Below are positions 16,755 to 25,412 of a stretch of DNA of 64,000 nt, piece after piece (within the stretch, counting starts at the first letter, position 1; the number at the start of each line of letters is the position of its first letter). The position numbers were made by a program, and so were the translations under genes. The notes under the pieces are model-generated. The model worked only from the letters and a program-made list of their open reading frames with translations, did not search any database and was not told where the DNA came from. The stretch comes from Streptomyces sp. SUK 48 (GTDB lineage: Bacteria; Actinomycetota; Actinomycetes; Streptomycetales; Streptomycetaceae): contig NZ_CP045740.1 of assembly GCF_009650765.1 (NCBI RefSeq), positions 248,001 through 312,000 on the forward strand, in the 5' to 3' direction.

Positions 16755-17461
16755 GGCAGGTCCAGCCGGTAGCCGATGCCGTGCACGGTGTGCACCAGGC
16801 GGGGTTCGCCCCCGGCCTCCAGCTTGCGCCGCAGGTAACCGACGTACACGGCGAGCGAGTTGGACTCCGGTCCGAAGTCGTGGCCCCACACACGGTCCAG
16901 GATCACGCTCCTCGGCAGCGCCTGTCCGGGGTGCTGGATCAGCAGCTCCAGCAGGGAGAACTCGGTGCGGCTGAACTCGACGGCGCGGGGGCCGCGCCGC
17001 CCGGTGCGGGTGACCGGGTCGACGACGAGATCGGCGAACGACAGCTCCGTGCCGGCCGCGGGCCCGGTGGGCGCGGAGCGGCGCAGCAGGGCCCGTACGC
17101 GTGCCACCAGCTCGTCCAGGGCGAAGGGTTTGACCAGGTAGTCGTCGGCGCCCGCGTCGAGGCCGTCGACCCGTTCGCGCACCGAGCCGAGGGCGGTGAG
17201 GACCAGGACCGGGGTGCGGTCGCCCAGGTCGCGCAGCCGCCGGCAGACCGCGAGCCCGTCCAGGCCCGGCAGCATCACGTCGAGCACCATGGCGTCGGGT
17301 TCCCACGCGGCCACGGCGGACAGCGCGCCGGGCCCGTCCTGCGCCCCGCGTACGTCGTAGCCCTCCACCGCGAGGCCGTCCTCGACGGCGTACCGCACTT
17401 CGGGCTCGTCGTCGACGACCAGAATCCTCGCCGCCCGCACCCGCTCACCTGCACTGTTCAT
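16751..17461 (-). CDS. Response regulator, OmpR/PhoB family
   Basis: 236 residues. Receiver: VVDDEPEVRYAVEDGL, phosphoacceptor Asp61 in MVLDVMLPGLDG, Lys in DDYLVKPFALDELV. The C-terminal winged helix contains FSRTEFSLLELLIQHPGQ and a recognition-helix region LAVYVGYLRRKLE, ending in HGIGYRLD. It is the first gene of the pair with the kinase. No neighbouring target is evident, though the dienelactone-hydrolase-like gene converges on the operon. Confidence 0.94.
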   Translation of the reverse strand: MNSAGERVRAARILVVDDEPEVRYAVEDGLAVEGYDVRGAQDGPGALSAVAAWEPDAMVLDVMLPGLDGLAVCRRLRDLGDRTPVLVLTALGSVRERVDGLDAGADDYLVKPFALDELVARVRALLRRSAPTGPAAGTELSFADLVVDPVTRTGRRGPRAVEFSRTEFSLLELLIQHPGQALPRSVILDRVWGHDFGPESNSLAVYVGYLRRKLEAGGEPRLVHTVHGIGYRLDLP

Positions 17462-17529
17462 ACGGTCAGCTTGCCAAACGCGGGCCGGAGGGTGTCGCGG
17501 AAGACCGCCGGGAGGGCCTCGGCCCGGTG

Positions 17530-18390
17530 CTAGACGGGCTGCCAGGGGTTGGACGCGTAGCACTTCACGAGCAGGGCCGTGAGGTCGGGGTCGACGGTCA
17601 GCGCGGTGTCGTCGATGCTCGTGACCGGGACGGCCGGGGAGATCGAGTTCGTCAGGAAGGCCGCGAGGGACGGGGTGAGGTCCGGGAGGCGGAGGTCGCG
17701 GTGTTCGGACGGGATTCCCTCGGCGGCCAGGCCGCGTTGGAGGAGCCGCGTCGTGATGCCGGGCAGGACGGCGGCCTCGGTCCACAGGACGTGGCCGTCG
17801 GCGAAGAAGGCGATGTTCGAGATCGATGCCTCGCCGACGCGGCCGTCGCGGTCGGTGAACAGGACGTCGTCGTAGCCGGCGAGGACCGCCCGGCGGCGGC
17901 GGAGGCTGAGTCCGAAGGTCCCGGCGTGCTTGACGTGGGGGAGATCCCGCTCGTACGGCGTCGTCCGCAGCCGTACCGGTGCGGTCCGTGCCGCGAGGGG
18001 CGCGGTCGTCGTCACGGCGAGGTCGGGTTCCGTGGGCTCGCCGCGCAGGACGGCGTCCTGGTGGCGGCTGAAGACGGTCACCCGGGCGGTCACCGCGTCC
18101 GGTGCGGCCCGGAGGGCGCGCCGCAGGCAGGCGCGTACGCGGTCGGGGTCCAGGCCGGTCCCGAACAGTTCCCGGGTGCTGTCGTCGAGCCGTTCCAGAT
18201 GCAGGTCCAGGCCGCGGACCGCTCGGTCGCGTGCCTGCATGGCGGTGAAATGCGCGTAGTTGGCCCGCGCGAGCAGTTTCAGATCGTCGCTGTCCGCTTC
18301 GACGCCGTTGACTTCCACCCGGTCGATGACGACCCCTCCCCCGCTGGTACCGGTGCCCGACGGTAGTCCCCGGGAGGGCGCCGCATCCAC
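17530..18390 (-). CDS. Class IV aminotransferase (PLP-dependent)
   Basis: 286 residues. The fold-type IV lysine is in LPHVKHAGTF, preceded by an Arg pattern in LRTTPYERD; DGRVGEASISNIAFF and LPGITTRLLQRGL are the conserved cofactor-phosphate and substrate-loop regions of branched-chain aminotransferases / aminodeoxychorismate lyases. The protein begins with a Gly/Ser-rich stretch; a start a few codons later (GTG before VIDRVEVNG) is possible. It is transcribed in the same direction as the downstream kinase genes but separated by 68 bases. Substrate unknown. Confidence 0.82.
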   Translation of the reverse strand: MDAAPSRGLPSGTGTSGGGVVIDRVEVNGVEADSDDLKLLARANYAHFTAMQARDRAVRGLDLHLERLDDSTRELFGTGLDPDRVRACLRRALRAAPDAVTARVTVFSRHQDAVLRGEPTEPDLAVTTTAPLAARTAPVRLRTTPYERDLPHVKHAGTFGLSLRRRRAVLAGYDDVLFTDRDGRVGEASISNIAFFADGHVLWTEAAVLPGITTRLLQRGLAAEGIPSEHRDLRLPDLTPSLAAFLTNSISPAVPVTSIDDTALTVDPDLTALLVKCYASNPWQPV

Positions 18391-18425
18391 GCGCCGGTGC
18401 CGTCCCGTGGCCGGCGGTGAGCGGT

Positions 18426-18472
18426 GCGGTCAGGGCGGAGCCACCGGGTGTGGTGGGCGAGTCCCTGACCGC
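18426..18472 (-). terminator. Nested hairpin terminator of the 2-methylisoborneol operon
   Basis: Outer stem GCGGTCAGGG / CCCTGACCGC (10 bp, perfect) encloses an inner stem CCACC / GGTGG. It lies 27 bases beyond the stop of the geranyl-diphosphate methyltransferase gene and upstream of the aminotransferase start. Confidence 0.65.
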
Positions 18473-18498
18473 TGCGTCGGCTGCGGGGCCGGCCGGTG

Positions 18499-19374
18499 TC
18501 AGACGCGGTCGGCGGCGATCAGGACGTACTGGAAGGAGCCGTCGCGGTAGGACTCGATGAACGCCTCTTCGATGCCGGTGACCAGTGAGGACGTGGCCCG
18601 CAGCTCCCAGTAGGGCAGGGTGTCGGGGGTCAGGTCGATGATCGTCTGGGGCACGAGCCGGTTGTCGGCCATGGCGCGCAGGTACTCACGGCGCGAGTGG
18701 ATGTTGCACTCGAAGTGGGCGTTGATCTGGGAGACCCACTTGGAGGGCTGTCCGTAGCGCGGGTTCCAGCAGCCGGTGATCGTCACGTAGCGGCCGCCCA
18801 CCTTGAGGAAGCGGGAGTGCTCGGCGAACAGGTCGTGCAGGTCGACGTACATCGTGGACTCGTTGTTCCACGAGGCGGCGACGCTGCCCTTCTCGAAGGG
18901 GGTGTCGAGCATGTTGCACACGTGGGAGCGGACGTGGTCCTGGATACGGAGGTCTCGCGCGCGCCCGTTGCCGAACTCGGCCTGCGTCTTGGAGAGGGTG
19001 ACGCCCTGGACCTCGCAGCCGAAGCGCTGATGGGCCATCACCATGGAGCCGCCGCGCCCGCAGCCGGCGTCGACGAGGGTGTCCTCGCTCGTGATGGCGC
19101 CGAGGTGGTCCAGGAGCAGCTCCGCCTGGGCGGACTCCAGCCGGTGCAGCTCGGCGATGAGCTTCTTCTCGTACTCGCGGTGCTCCGGGTCGCCGAGCGC
19201 GGCGTGGTCGACGGCGCCGATGCCGTAGTGGTGGTGGTAGAGGCCGTCCACGTCACCGAGGCGCAGGTTCACCGGCCGCGCCTCGTTGTTCCAGTACCGG
19301 GCGATGTCCTCCTGGTAGGGGGTCGCCGGGGCCGGGATCGTCGTGGCGAGGCCGGGGGTCGTTTCCGTGGTCAC
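18499..19374 (-). CDS. gpmt: Geranyl diphosphate 2-C-methyltransferase
   Basis: 291 residues. SAM-binding motif I is VDAGCGRGGSM; other family marks are YWNNEARPVNLRLGDVDG split over the N-terminus, YHHHYGIG and SWNNESTMYVDL. This enzyme methylates C2 of geranyl diphosphate to give 2-methyl-GPP, the committed precursor of the earthy odorant 2-methylisoborneol. It is the last gene of the encapsulin / synthase / methyltransferase operon, 15 bases after the synthase stop, the usual order in streptomycetes. Length is normal and no key motif is missing. Confidence 0.95.
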   Translation of the reverse strand: MTTETTPGLATTIPAPATPYQEDIARYWNNEARPVNLRLGDVDGLYHHHYGIGAVDHAALGDPEHREYEKKLIAELHRLESAQAELLLDHLGAITSEDTLVDAGCGRGGSMVMAHQRFGCEVQGVTLSKTQAEFGNGRARDLRIQDHVRSHVCNMLDTPFEKGSVAASWNNESTMYVDLHDLFAEHSRFLKVGGRYVTITGCWNPRYGQPSKWVSQINAHFECNIHSRREYLRAMADNRLVPQTIIDLTPDTLPYWELRATSSLVTGIEEAFIESYRDGSFQYVLIAADRV

Positions 19375-19389
19375 AGGTGTATCCGTTCT

Positions 19390-20660
19390 TTACCAGAAGT
19401 CGGGCAGGCTGTAGCGGTAGGTGTTGGTGCGGTGCCAGTCGTGGTTGCCGTCGACCCAGGTGGCCACGCCCTTGAGGAAGCGCAGCACGCCGGGCAGGGG
19501 GCACTCCGCGGCGACCTCGGCGGCCGCGGTCTCGAAGCCGTGCATCAGCTGGTTGTGGACCTCGACGGCCTTCAGGTACGCGTCGCGTTCGGAGAGCCCC
19601 TCGCGCTTCGCGATCACCACGGGCAGGTTCAGATGCAGGCCGGGGCCGCCGAGTTCCTTGGTGTAGGAGTAGAGGTCGTTGACGATGGTGGCCGCGTTGC
19701 CGGCGAGGGCGATGGCCCGCTGCATCGTGGGCAGGGCGTGCAGGTCGGCCGGCAGTTCGTAGCCGCCGACGGTGTCGGTGATGGTCGGGCAGGGGCGGAA
19801 GTTGTTGAACTGCCGCATCGCCAGGTACTCCCACACCTGTGGCACGTACTCCGTCTGCGCCCATGCGGCCTCGGCCAGGTAGCCCATGTGCAGCCGGGCC
19901 ATGTCGTGCCGGTAGCGGTCGGCCTGTGAGGGCGTGGCGGCGCGGACGAAGTAGTCCATCGCGCTGCGGTAGGCGCGCCGCGGGGCGTCGGAGCCGAGCG
20001 ACTCCTCCCACGCCGGGGCGTACTCGGGTGTGGTGTGGAGGTGGTCGAGCGCGGTGTGCGCGAGGAGGAGGCGCCCGCCGAGGCCGATGGGCGAGCCGCC
20101 GTGGTCCTCGCAGTAGCAGTCGTCGAGGGCGTTCTCCGCGACCATCAGCCGGGTGGCGAGCATCAGATGGTCGACGCCGGGGGCGTCGGGGTGGCAGCCG
20201 ACCATGTAGCGGCCGACGGAGAAGCCGTCGAACTGGCCCTCCCACTCCTCGGGGTAGAGCTGGACCTCGTCCTCGGCCCAGCGCTTGATCCGGCGGCTCA
20301 CCTCCTCGACGCGGCCGGGGTCGGGCTCCGGGACGGGGTGGTGGTAGAGGCCGGGGACGACGTCGCCTTCGGCGGCGGAGACGGCGGGGCAGGGAGCGGC
20401 GGCGACGGTTCCGGCGACGGGGCCGCTTCCGGTGCCAGGGCCGGTGTCGGCGCCGCGTCCGGCGGCCGGAGGGCGCGGGCCAGGGAGAGGGAGGACGTGC
20501 CCAGGCCGGTCGGGCCGCCGAGGATCCGCCGGAGGCCGGACCCGGCGGCGGGCGCGGGCGGCGCGGCCGGTTCCGTGGAGGCAACGGTGGCCGCCCGGAT
20601 CGAGGGCGTGGCCGGCTGCTGCGCGGGGACGGTTGGTCCGAGGGGCCCGGGAGCGGGCAT
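19390..20660 (-). CDS. 2-methylisoborneol synthase, frameshifted between N-terminal extension and catalytic domain
   Basis: Terpene cyclase converting 2-methyl-GPP to 2-methylisoborneol. Start: ATG at 20658-20660 with AAGGAG ahead. The first ~90 residues are Pro/Ala-rich and disordered, with the conserved patch LRRILGGPTGLGTSSLSLARA. The catalytic domain has the Asp-rich DDCYCED and the NDLYSYTKE (NSE) motifs and the normal C-terminus YRYSLPDFW. The two parts are in different frames: the catalytic frame runs back through VVPGLYHHPVPEPDPG to about 20380-20450 without a start, so one base appears missing there (or a -1 frameshift occurs). An internal GTG at 20301 could start a core of 303 residues. 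The extension is the presumed encapsulin-targeting segment. Confidence 0.88.
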
Positions 20661-20743
20661 CTGCGACTCCTTGCTGCGGCGGCGGAGGACGGACTCGTGC
20701 TGGGTGGGGCGGGGTCGGCGCCCTCGTCCGCGAAACGGTTTTC

Positions 20744-22150
20744 CTAGTCGCGCCTGCGGGCGATGTGCACGTTCTCCAGTACGCCGAGCGCGTCGGGCAC
20801 GAGGACCGCGGCGGAGTAGTACGTGCTGACCAGATAGGAGGTGACCGCCTGCTCGTTGATGCCCATGAAGCGCACCGAGAGGCCCGGCTCGTGCTCCTCC
20901 ATCAGACCGGTCTGCCACAGGCCGATGACGCCCTGGTTCTCCTCGCCCGTGCGCAGCGCGATGACGGAGCTGGTCTGCTCCTCGCTGATCGGGATCTTGT
21001 TGCAGGGCAGGATCGGGACCCCGCGCCAGGCCGGGACGGTCTGTCCGCCGACGTCGACGTGGTCCGGGTAGAGGCCGCAGGCGGTGAACCCGCGTCCGAT
21101 CGCGGCGATCGTCCTCGGGTGGGCGAGGAAGAACTTGGTGCCCCGGCGCCGGGTGAGCAGTTCGTCCATGTCGTCCGGGGTCGGCGGCCCGGAGTGGGGC
21201 TGGACGCGCTGCTTGAAGTCGGCGTTGTGCAGCAGCCCGAACTCGCGGTTGTTGATGAGCTCGTGCTCCTGGCGCTCGCGCAATGCCTCGACCGTGAGCC
21301 TGAGTTGCTCCTCGGTCTGGTTCATCGGCCCGTTGTAGAGGTCGGCGACCCGGGTGTGGACGCGCAGGATGGTCTGCGCGACGGAGAGCTCGTACTCGCG
21401 CGGGTTCAGCTCGTAGTCGACGAAGGTGTGCGGCAGTTCGGCCTCGCCGACGTGCCCGGCGGACATCGCGATCTCGGCCTCGCCGTACTTGTTCTGCCGC
21501 TTGCGGGTGGTGGAGCTGAACCGCTCGACGTGGGTCCGCAGGCTCGGCGCGGAGTCGTGTACGGCGGCGAAGTCGGCGCGGGAGAGGGTGAGGAGGGTGC
21601 CGGACGTCTCGGCGGTGGCCGTGTAGGCGTGCCGGGAGTCGCCGTCCAGGAGGGCTTCCTCGCCGAAGTGCTCGCCGTCCGCGAGGACCGCGAGGGCGAC
21701 CTCGGTGCCGTACTGGCCGTGGCCGGTCTTGCTGACGCGGCCGTGCGCGATCATATGGAGGCGGTCGGCGGGCGTCCCGCGTTCGACGAGGACCTCGCCG
21801 GCGGCGAAGTCGCGCTGGGTGCAGCGGTCGGCGAGGGCGGTGAGGGCGTCGAGGTCCGCGAAGCCCCGCAGCAGGGCCAGTTCACCGAGTTCGCGGGGGA
21901 TCACGCGGACCGCCGCGCCCTCCTGGACGAACTCGATGCGGCCGTCGCCGAGGGTGTGCCGCAGCCGTCGGTTGACCCGGTAGGCGCCGCCCTTGGTCTC
22001 GACCCAGGGGAGCATCCGCAGCAACCACCGGGAGGTGATCTCCTGCATCTGCGGGGCGGACTTGGTGGTGGTGGCGAGATTGCGGGCGGCGGCGGTGCTC
22101 AGGGACTGCTGCGGTACGGTCCGGGGCTCCGGGCTGCTGTCGACGGTCAT
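20744..22150 (-). CDS. Family 2 encapsulin shell protein with cyclic-nucleotide-binding domain
   Basis: 468 residues from ATG with AAGGAGAGG upstream. An unstructured N-terminal arm is followed by shell-fold (HK97-type) segments; a cyclic-nucleotide-binding-like domain is inserted around residues 95-225 ([17 protein letters not shown] ... [15 protein letters not shown] ... [17 protein letters not shown]), and the shell fold resumes ([58 protein letters not shown]). This architecture is the family 2B encapsulin that accompanies 2-methylisoborneol synthases. The phosphate-binding cassette is degenerate, so nucleotide binding is uncertain. It is the first gene of the operon and should package the synthase as cargo. 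Confidence 0.92.
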   Translation of the reverse strand: MTVDSSPEPRTVPQQSLSTAAARNLATTTKSAPQMQEITSRWLLRMLPWVETKGGAYRVNRRLRHTLGDGRIEFVQEGAAVRVIPRELGELALLRGFADLDALTALADRCTQRDFAAGEVLVERGTPADRLHMIAHGRVSKTGHGQYGTEVALAVLADGEHFGEEALLDGDSRHAYTATAETSGTLLTLSRADFAAVHDSAPSLRTHVERFSSTTRKRQNKYGEAEIAMSAGHVGEAELPHTFVDYELNPREYELSVAQTILRVHTRVADLYNGPMNQTEEQLRLTVEALRERQEHELINNREFGLLHNADFKQRVQPHSGPPTPDDMDELLTRRRGTKFFLAHPRTIAAIGRGFTACGLYPDHVDVGGQTVPAWRGVPILPCNKIPISEEQTSSVIALRTGEENQGVIGLWQTGLMEEHEPGLSVRFMGINEQAVTSYLVSTYYSAAVLVPDALGVLENVHIARRRD

Positions 22151-22316
22151 CGAGGTGGGCCTCTCCTTGCGTGACAGGGCGGTCGACGCACGGGGCGCCG
22201 ACCGCGAAAGGGAGGAATGGCGCGGGAGGGATCTCGGGGACCCGCCCACGCAGAGGACCGTAATGGCCGGTCAGGCCCCCGCCTCCGGAATACCGGTGGG
22301 CTTACTCCGAAGCGGT

Positions 22317-22341
22317 GATAAAAAATTGAACACGGTTTATC
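22317..22341. promoter_or_regulatory. AT-rich island with inverted repeat upstream of the encapsulin operon
   Basis: GATAAA (22317-22322) and TTTATC (22336-22341) form a perfect 6-bp inverted repeat separated by 13 bases, inside a rare AT-rich patch about 165 bases before the encapsulin ATG. It could be a regulator site and part of the operon promoter; no convincing -10/-35 pair was fixed. Confidence 0.35.
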
Positions 22342-22483
22342 GGGCCGACAGGCGGCATTGCGCCATCTCCGCGAGGGCCGGGGCGGGACGCGGCGGTCCG
22401 CACAAGACGATCACCGCGTCGCGCCCGTACATGATCGAGCCAAGCCGCTGGCGGGACCGGCCACGCATGTTCGATTTCCTGCC

Positions 22484-22534
22484 GGGGCCGGGCCGGAAGG
22501 CTCATGTCCGGGGGCCGGGCCGGAAGGCTCATGT
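22484..22534. repeat. Tandem 27-bp repeat, two copies
   Basis: A 24-base block (GGGGCCGGGCCGG, then AAGGCTCATGT) occurs at 22484 and again, identical, at 22511, with CCG between. The second copy contains the last codons of the DinB gene at 22529, so the duplication affects only its 3' flank. Probably slippage; no function assigned. Confidence 0.8.
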
Positions 22535-23050
22535 GAGGACCATCCAGCGGCGGCCGGCGAGGAGTTCACGGGCCGCGTCGAGGTGGCCGGCGTGACACGC
22601 GGTCTCCGTGATGACATGCAGCAGGACGTCGCGCATGGAATGCAGGTGCGGTTCACCGAAGAGGTCGCGGGGCCACCAGGCCGGCGGCGCGTCGACGGGG
22701 GTGGCGGTGATGACGGCGTCGGCGCGCTCCGCCTCCCGCCGGTACCGGTCGAGCACATCGGCGGCCGGTACGTCCGGAGCCACCCGCCAAGCCGTGTCAC
22801 CGCCCGTCAGGCCCCGGACGACCGCCTCGTCCCCGGCGACGACCGCGCGGAACCAGAACCGCTCCACGTCCAGCGTGAGGTGCTGGACCATGCCGAGGCA
22901 GTGCCGGCCGGACGGCAGCACGGGGCGGCGCAGATCCTCCGGGTCGAGCCCGTCGGGCATGCCGAGGACGTGGCGCCGCTGCCCGTCCAGAACCCGGAGC
23001 AGCGCGCCGGCCTCACCGCCCGGGACTGATTCGTTCAGGTTCTCGCTCAT
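22529..23050 (-). CDS. DinB/DUF664 family protein
   Basis: 173 residues starting MSENLNESV. DinB marks: LGMVQHLTLDVERFWFR near residue 60 and HVITETACHAGHLDAARELL near 150, which provide the metal-binding histidines. The last residues run into a short tandem repeat. It is likely cytosolic; enzymatic substrate unknown. It reads toward the encapsulin promoter region, with no sign of co-transcription. Confidence 0.85.
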   Translation of the reverse strand: MSENLNESVPGGEAGALLRVLDGQRRHVLGMPDGLDPEDLRRPVLPSGRHCLGMVQHLTLDVERFWFRAVVAGDEAVVRGLTGGDTAWRVAPDVPAADVLDRYRREAERADAVITATPVDAPPAWWPRDLFGEPHLHSMRDVLLHVITETACHAGHLDAARELLAGRRWMVLT

Positions 23051-23142
23051 GACACCCAGGGTTCCTGAATTGCCGCTCCCCTGTGCGGAGTTCCTCCGGC
23101 ATTGGGCCCGCTCGCTCGGCCCCGGGCCGGTGGCACCCGGGG

Positions 23143-24522
23143 TCAGGAGGCCGGGTCGGCGGCGGACACCTTGCGTCGGGTGTCCGCGAGGTGGAAGCCG
23201 ATGGAGCGGGCGAGGGACAGCGCGTCCGCGGGGTCGTCGGCCCGGAAGGAGCAGCGACGGATCAGGCCGACCCCGTCGGGTGAGAGGCCCTCGCGGGCGA
23301 GGACGAAGAGGAGGGCGAGGAGGGCGGCCCGGGCGTTGCCGTCGTCGAAGGGGTGGAAGAAGCAGACGTCGAGATGGGCGCGTGCGGCCCGGGCGACGAG
23401 GGGAAGCGGCCGCCCCGCGTCCCGGGCGCTCTCCGCCAGGCAGGCATCGAGGCGGGCCCGGGTGTCCGGGCCGATGCCGTAGCGTTCCCGGCCCCGTTTG
23501 GCGAAGGCCGGCAGGGTGCGGAACGGCGGTGGCTGCGCTGTGCCGAGGACGTGCCGCTGCCAGCTCCGGAGCAGTTCGAAGTCGAGCGTGGCGCCGCGCG
23601 CGGCGTCGGCCCGGATCAGTTCCAGGGCGGTGAGCAGGCCCTGCGCGCGGGCCGGGTCCACGGCGCCGTCGAAGGCCCGGATGTCCTCCGCCACGCCGTC
23701 GCGCGGCGGGGTCAGGGGTCCCTGCTCGCCGTCGTCCGGAGCGTCCTGCCAGGGGACCGTCCGGCGTACGGCGAGCCACCGTTCGAGGTGGTCCGGTACG
23801 GGGCCGGCGGCCGGTCGGGCGCGGTCCTCGGGCCGCAGCGAGCCGGCGAGCCGGTCCGCGACGTCCTCCACCAGGACCGGATCGGGGCCGGTCCAGCTCT
23901 CGAACCGCCCCCCGATCGCCTCCTCGACCAGTTCGTCCGCGACCTCGGGTGCCACGCCCCAGCGGCTGAGGAACCAGCCCAGGACCTGCTCGCAGTGTCC
24001 GTACCAGCCGCTGCCGCAGCCGGTGCGGTCGGTCACGTGCCGGATCAGGTTCCGGGCGACGCGCTGCCACAGGATCCGCTGGTCCTCGACCCCGGCCAGG
24101 TCCAGCGGGTACGGCTCGAACCAACGGGCGAGGCCCTCCAGCCACTCACGCCATTCGCACAGCGCCGCCACGACACGGTCGAGCGTCTCCTGCGGGGTCG
24201 TGATCGAGTCCCGTGGGCAGCACCAGCTCCCGACCGGTCCCCCGTCGTAGTCGCCTTCGTCGTGCGCCCAGCGCCAGCCCGCGGTCCAGGGGCCGTAGTG
24301 CTCGGCGAGCGCGTGTGCCATGGCGTCGGCCCAGGGCCTGCCCTCCTCCCAGCTCCAGGCGTGCATCGCCGGATCGCCGGCGGGGACATCGGGGCGGACG
24401 GGCACCCTGAGGGCGGGACCGAGCGACCGCACCACCCGCGACGCCGAGGCCATGTCGAAGGGGTACCGGGCGGGGTCCACATCGGACCAGTCCAACAGGC
24501 GCGGGGACAAGGTGATATCCAC
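23143..24522 (-). CDS. Fic/DOC family protein
   Basis: About 459 residues. The C-terminal Fic domain has the active-site loop CFFHPFDDGNARAALLAL: the catalytic His, the flap-anchoring Phe and the phosphate-binding GN are present, but the usual GNGR is GNAR. The N-terminal ~240 residues (Trp-rich, e.g. HAWSWEEGRPWADAMAHAL) match nothing I recognise. Fic proteins add AMP or other phosphate groups to target hydroxyls. No inhibitory S/T-x-x-x-E/G-N helix was identified and no antitoxin gene is adjacent. I chose the GTG at 24522; a TTG at 24558 would add 12 residues. Confidence 0.78.
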   Translation of the reverse strand: MDITLSPRLLDWSDVDPARYPFDMASASRVVRSLGPALRVPVRPDVPAGDPAMHAWSWEEGRPWADAMAHALAEHYGPWTAGWRWAHDEGDYDGGPVGSWCCPRDSITTPQETLDRVVAALCEWREWLEGLARWFEPYPLDLAGVEDQRILWQRVARNLIRHVTDRTGCGSGWYGHCEQVLGWFLSRWGVAPEVADELVEEAIGGRFESWTGPDPVLVEDVADRLAGSLRPEDRARPAAGPVPDHLERWLAVRRTVPWQDAPDDGEQGPLTPPRDGVAEDIRAFDGAVDPARAQGLLTALELIRADAARGATLDFELLRSWQRHVLGTAQPPPFRTLPAFAKRGRERYGIGPDTRARLDACLAESARDAGRPLPLVARAARAHLDVCFFHPFDDGNARAALLALLFVLAREGLSPDGVGLIRRCSFRADDPADALSLARSIGFHLADTRRKVSAADPAS

Positions 24523-24710
24523 CGCGTCAGCCTGTCCGTTCGACCGCCCGTGGTTCAAATGGATTACGGCTCGCCGTGCCGGGCCGGCGTCCTCGCCCGT
24601 GTGCGGCGGGTTCCGGGTTCCGGTGGTGGTCCGACATACTCCCGGGGGCTCACACCTGCCGGGGGCGCGAGATGGTCGTTCGCTCCCGGGGTGGCGAATG
24701 GAGGAGGAAC

Positions 24711-25184
24711 GTGCAGCACCACATACGCCGGCCGGCGCGTGGACGCCGGTCGGTGCTCGTCGCGGTGGTCCTGGTCGTCGCGGCCGCGCTCGGGGGCTGT
24801 TCGGACCCGCCGCGGAAGGTGTCGGGACTGCTGGACACCACCCGGCGGGTGCCGGCGACGAGCCGGCTCGCGACGCGGCCGCACATGGTCAGGCACTGCC
24901 ACGCGGAATCCGGGCGGGTGCGCGACACGTCCCGACGCGGCAGCAAGAAACGCACCTGGTACACGACCAGGACGACGACCGTGTGCACGAAGGTGCGGCA
25001 GGGCACGGAGACCTACCGCCGCGTGATCCGCCGGGAGCGCTGGTGCGTCATGCTGGACGACGTGGGCGGCAAGCGCTCCCGGGACCATCTCTGGTACCGG
25101 GTCGCCAGGAACGCCTATACGGATGCCCGGCTGCGCGAGAGCGGCAGCAGGATGGCGATCGAGCCGGAACACGACGGCTGCTGA
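24711..25184 (+). CDS. Putative secreted lipoprotein, basic
   Basis: 157 residues from GTG with a very good ribosome site (GGAGGAGGA). The signal has RRPARGRRS, a hydrophobic core VLVAVVLVVAAALG and a lipobox LGGC at about residue 31. The mature part is rich in Arg, Thr and Lys with three later Cys residues (HCHAES, TVCTKV, RWCVML). No known domain was recognised; it resembles uncharacterised actinobacterial lipoproteins. It is divergent from the Fic gene. Confidence 0.72.
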   Translation: MQHHIRRPARGRRSVLVAVVLVVAAALGGCSDPPRKVSGLLDTTRRVPATSRLATRPHMVRHCHAESGRVRDTSRRGSKKRTWYTTRTTTVCTKVRQGTETYRRVIRRERWCVMLDDVGGKRSRDHLWYRVARNAYTDARLRESGSRMAIEPEHDGC

Positions 25185-25412
25185 GCGACGGGGGCCAACG
25201 TCCCGGTGCGCGGGGCAGGTTCGCGGGGGGCGGCGCTGGGCAGGGTCCGGTGGACAGGGCGAGGGGCGCCGAGCGCCGTTCCCCGGTCCGACCACTCACA
25301 GGAGAGTTTGGGACACTCTTTGCGCGGGACACGCAACTGAGGTCCGCCTTCTCCTTGTCTGGCAGGGAGTCGGGCCCGTCAGGGCCGAAGGTACGAGAGA
25401 GCGGGGTAGGCA

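Noticed and set aside
19253..20584. Alternative minus-strand frame over the synthase start
   Set aside because: It encodes an Arg/Pro-rich shadow; the conserved catalytic motifs and the conserved N-terminal patch are in two other frames.
22484..22534. CRISPR-like repeat
   Set aside because: Only two adjacent copies with a 3-base spacer, no further units and no cas genes; a simple tandem duplication.
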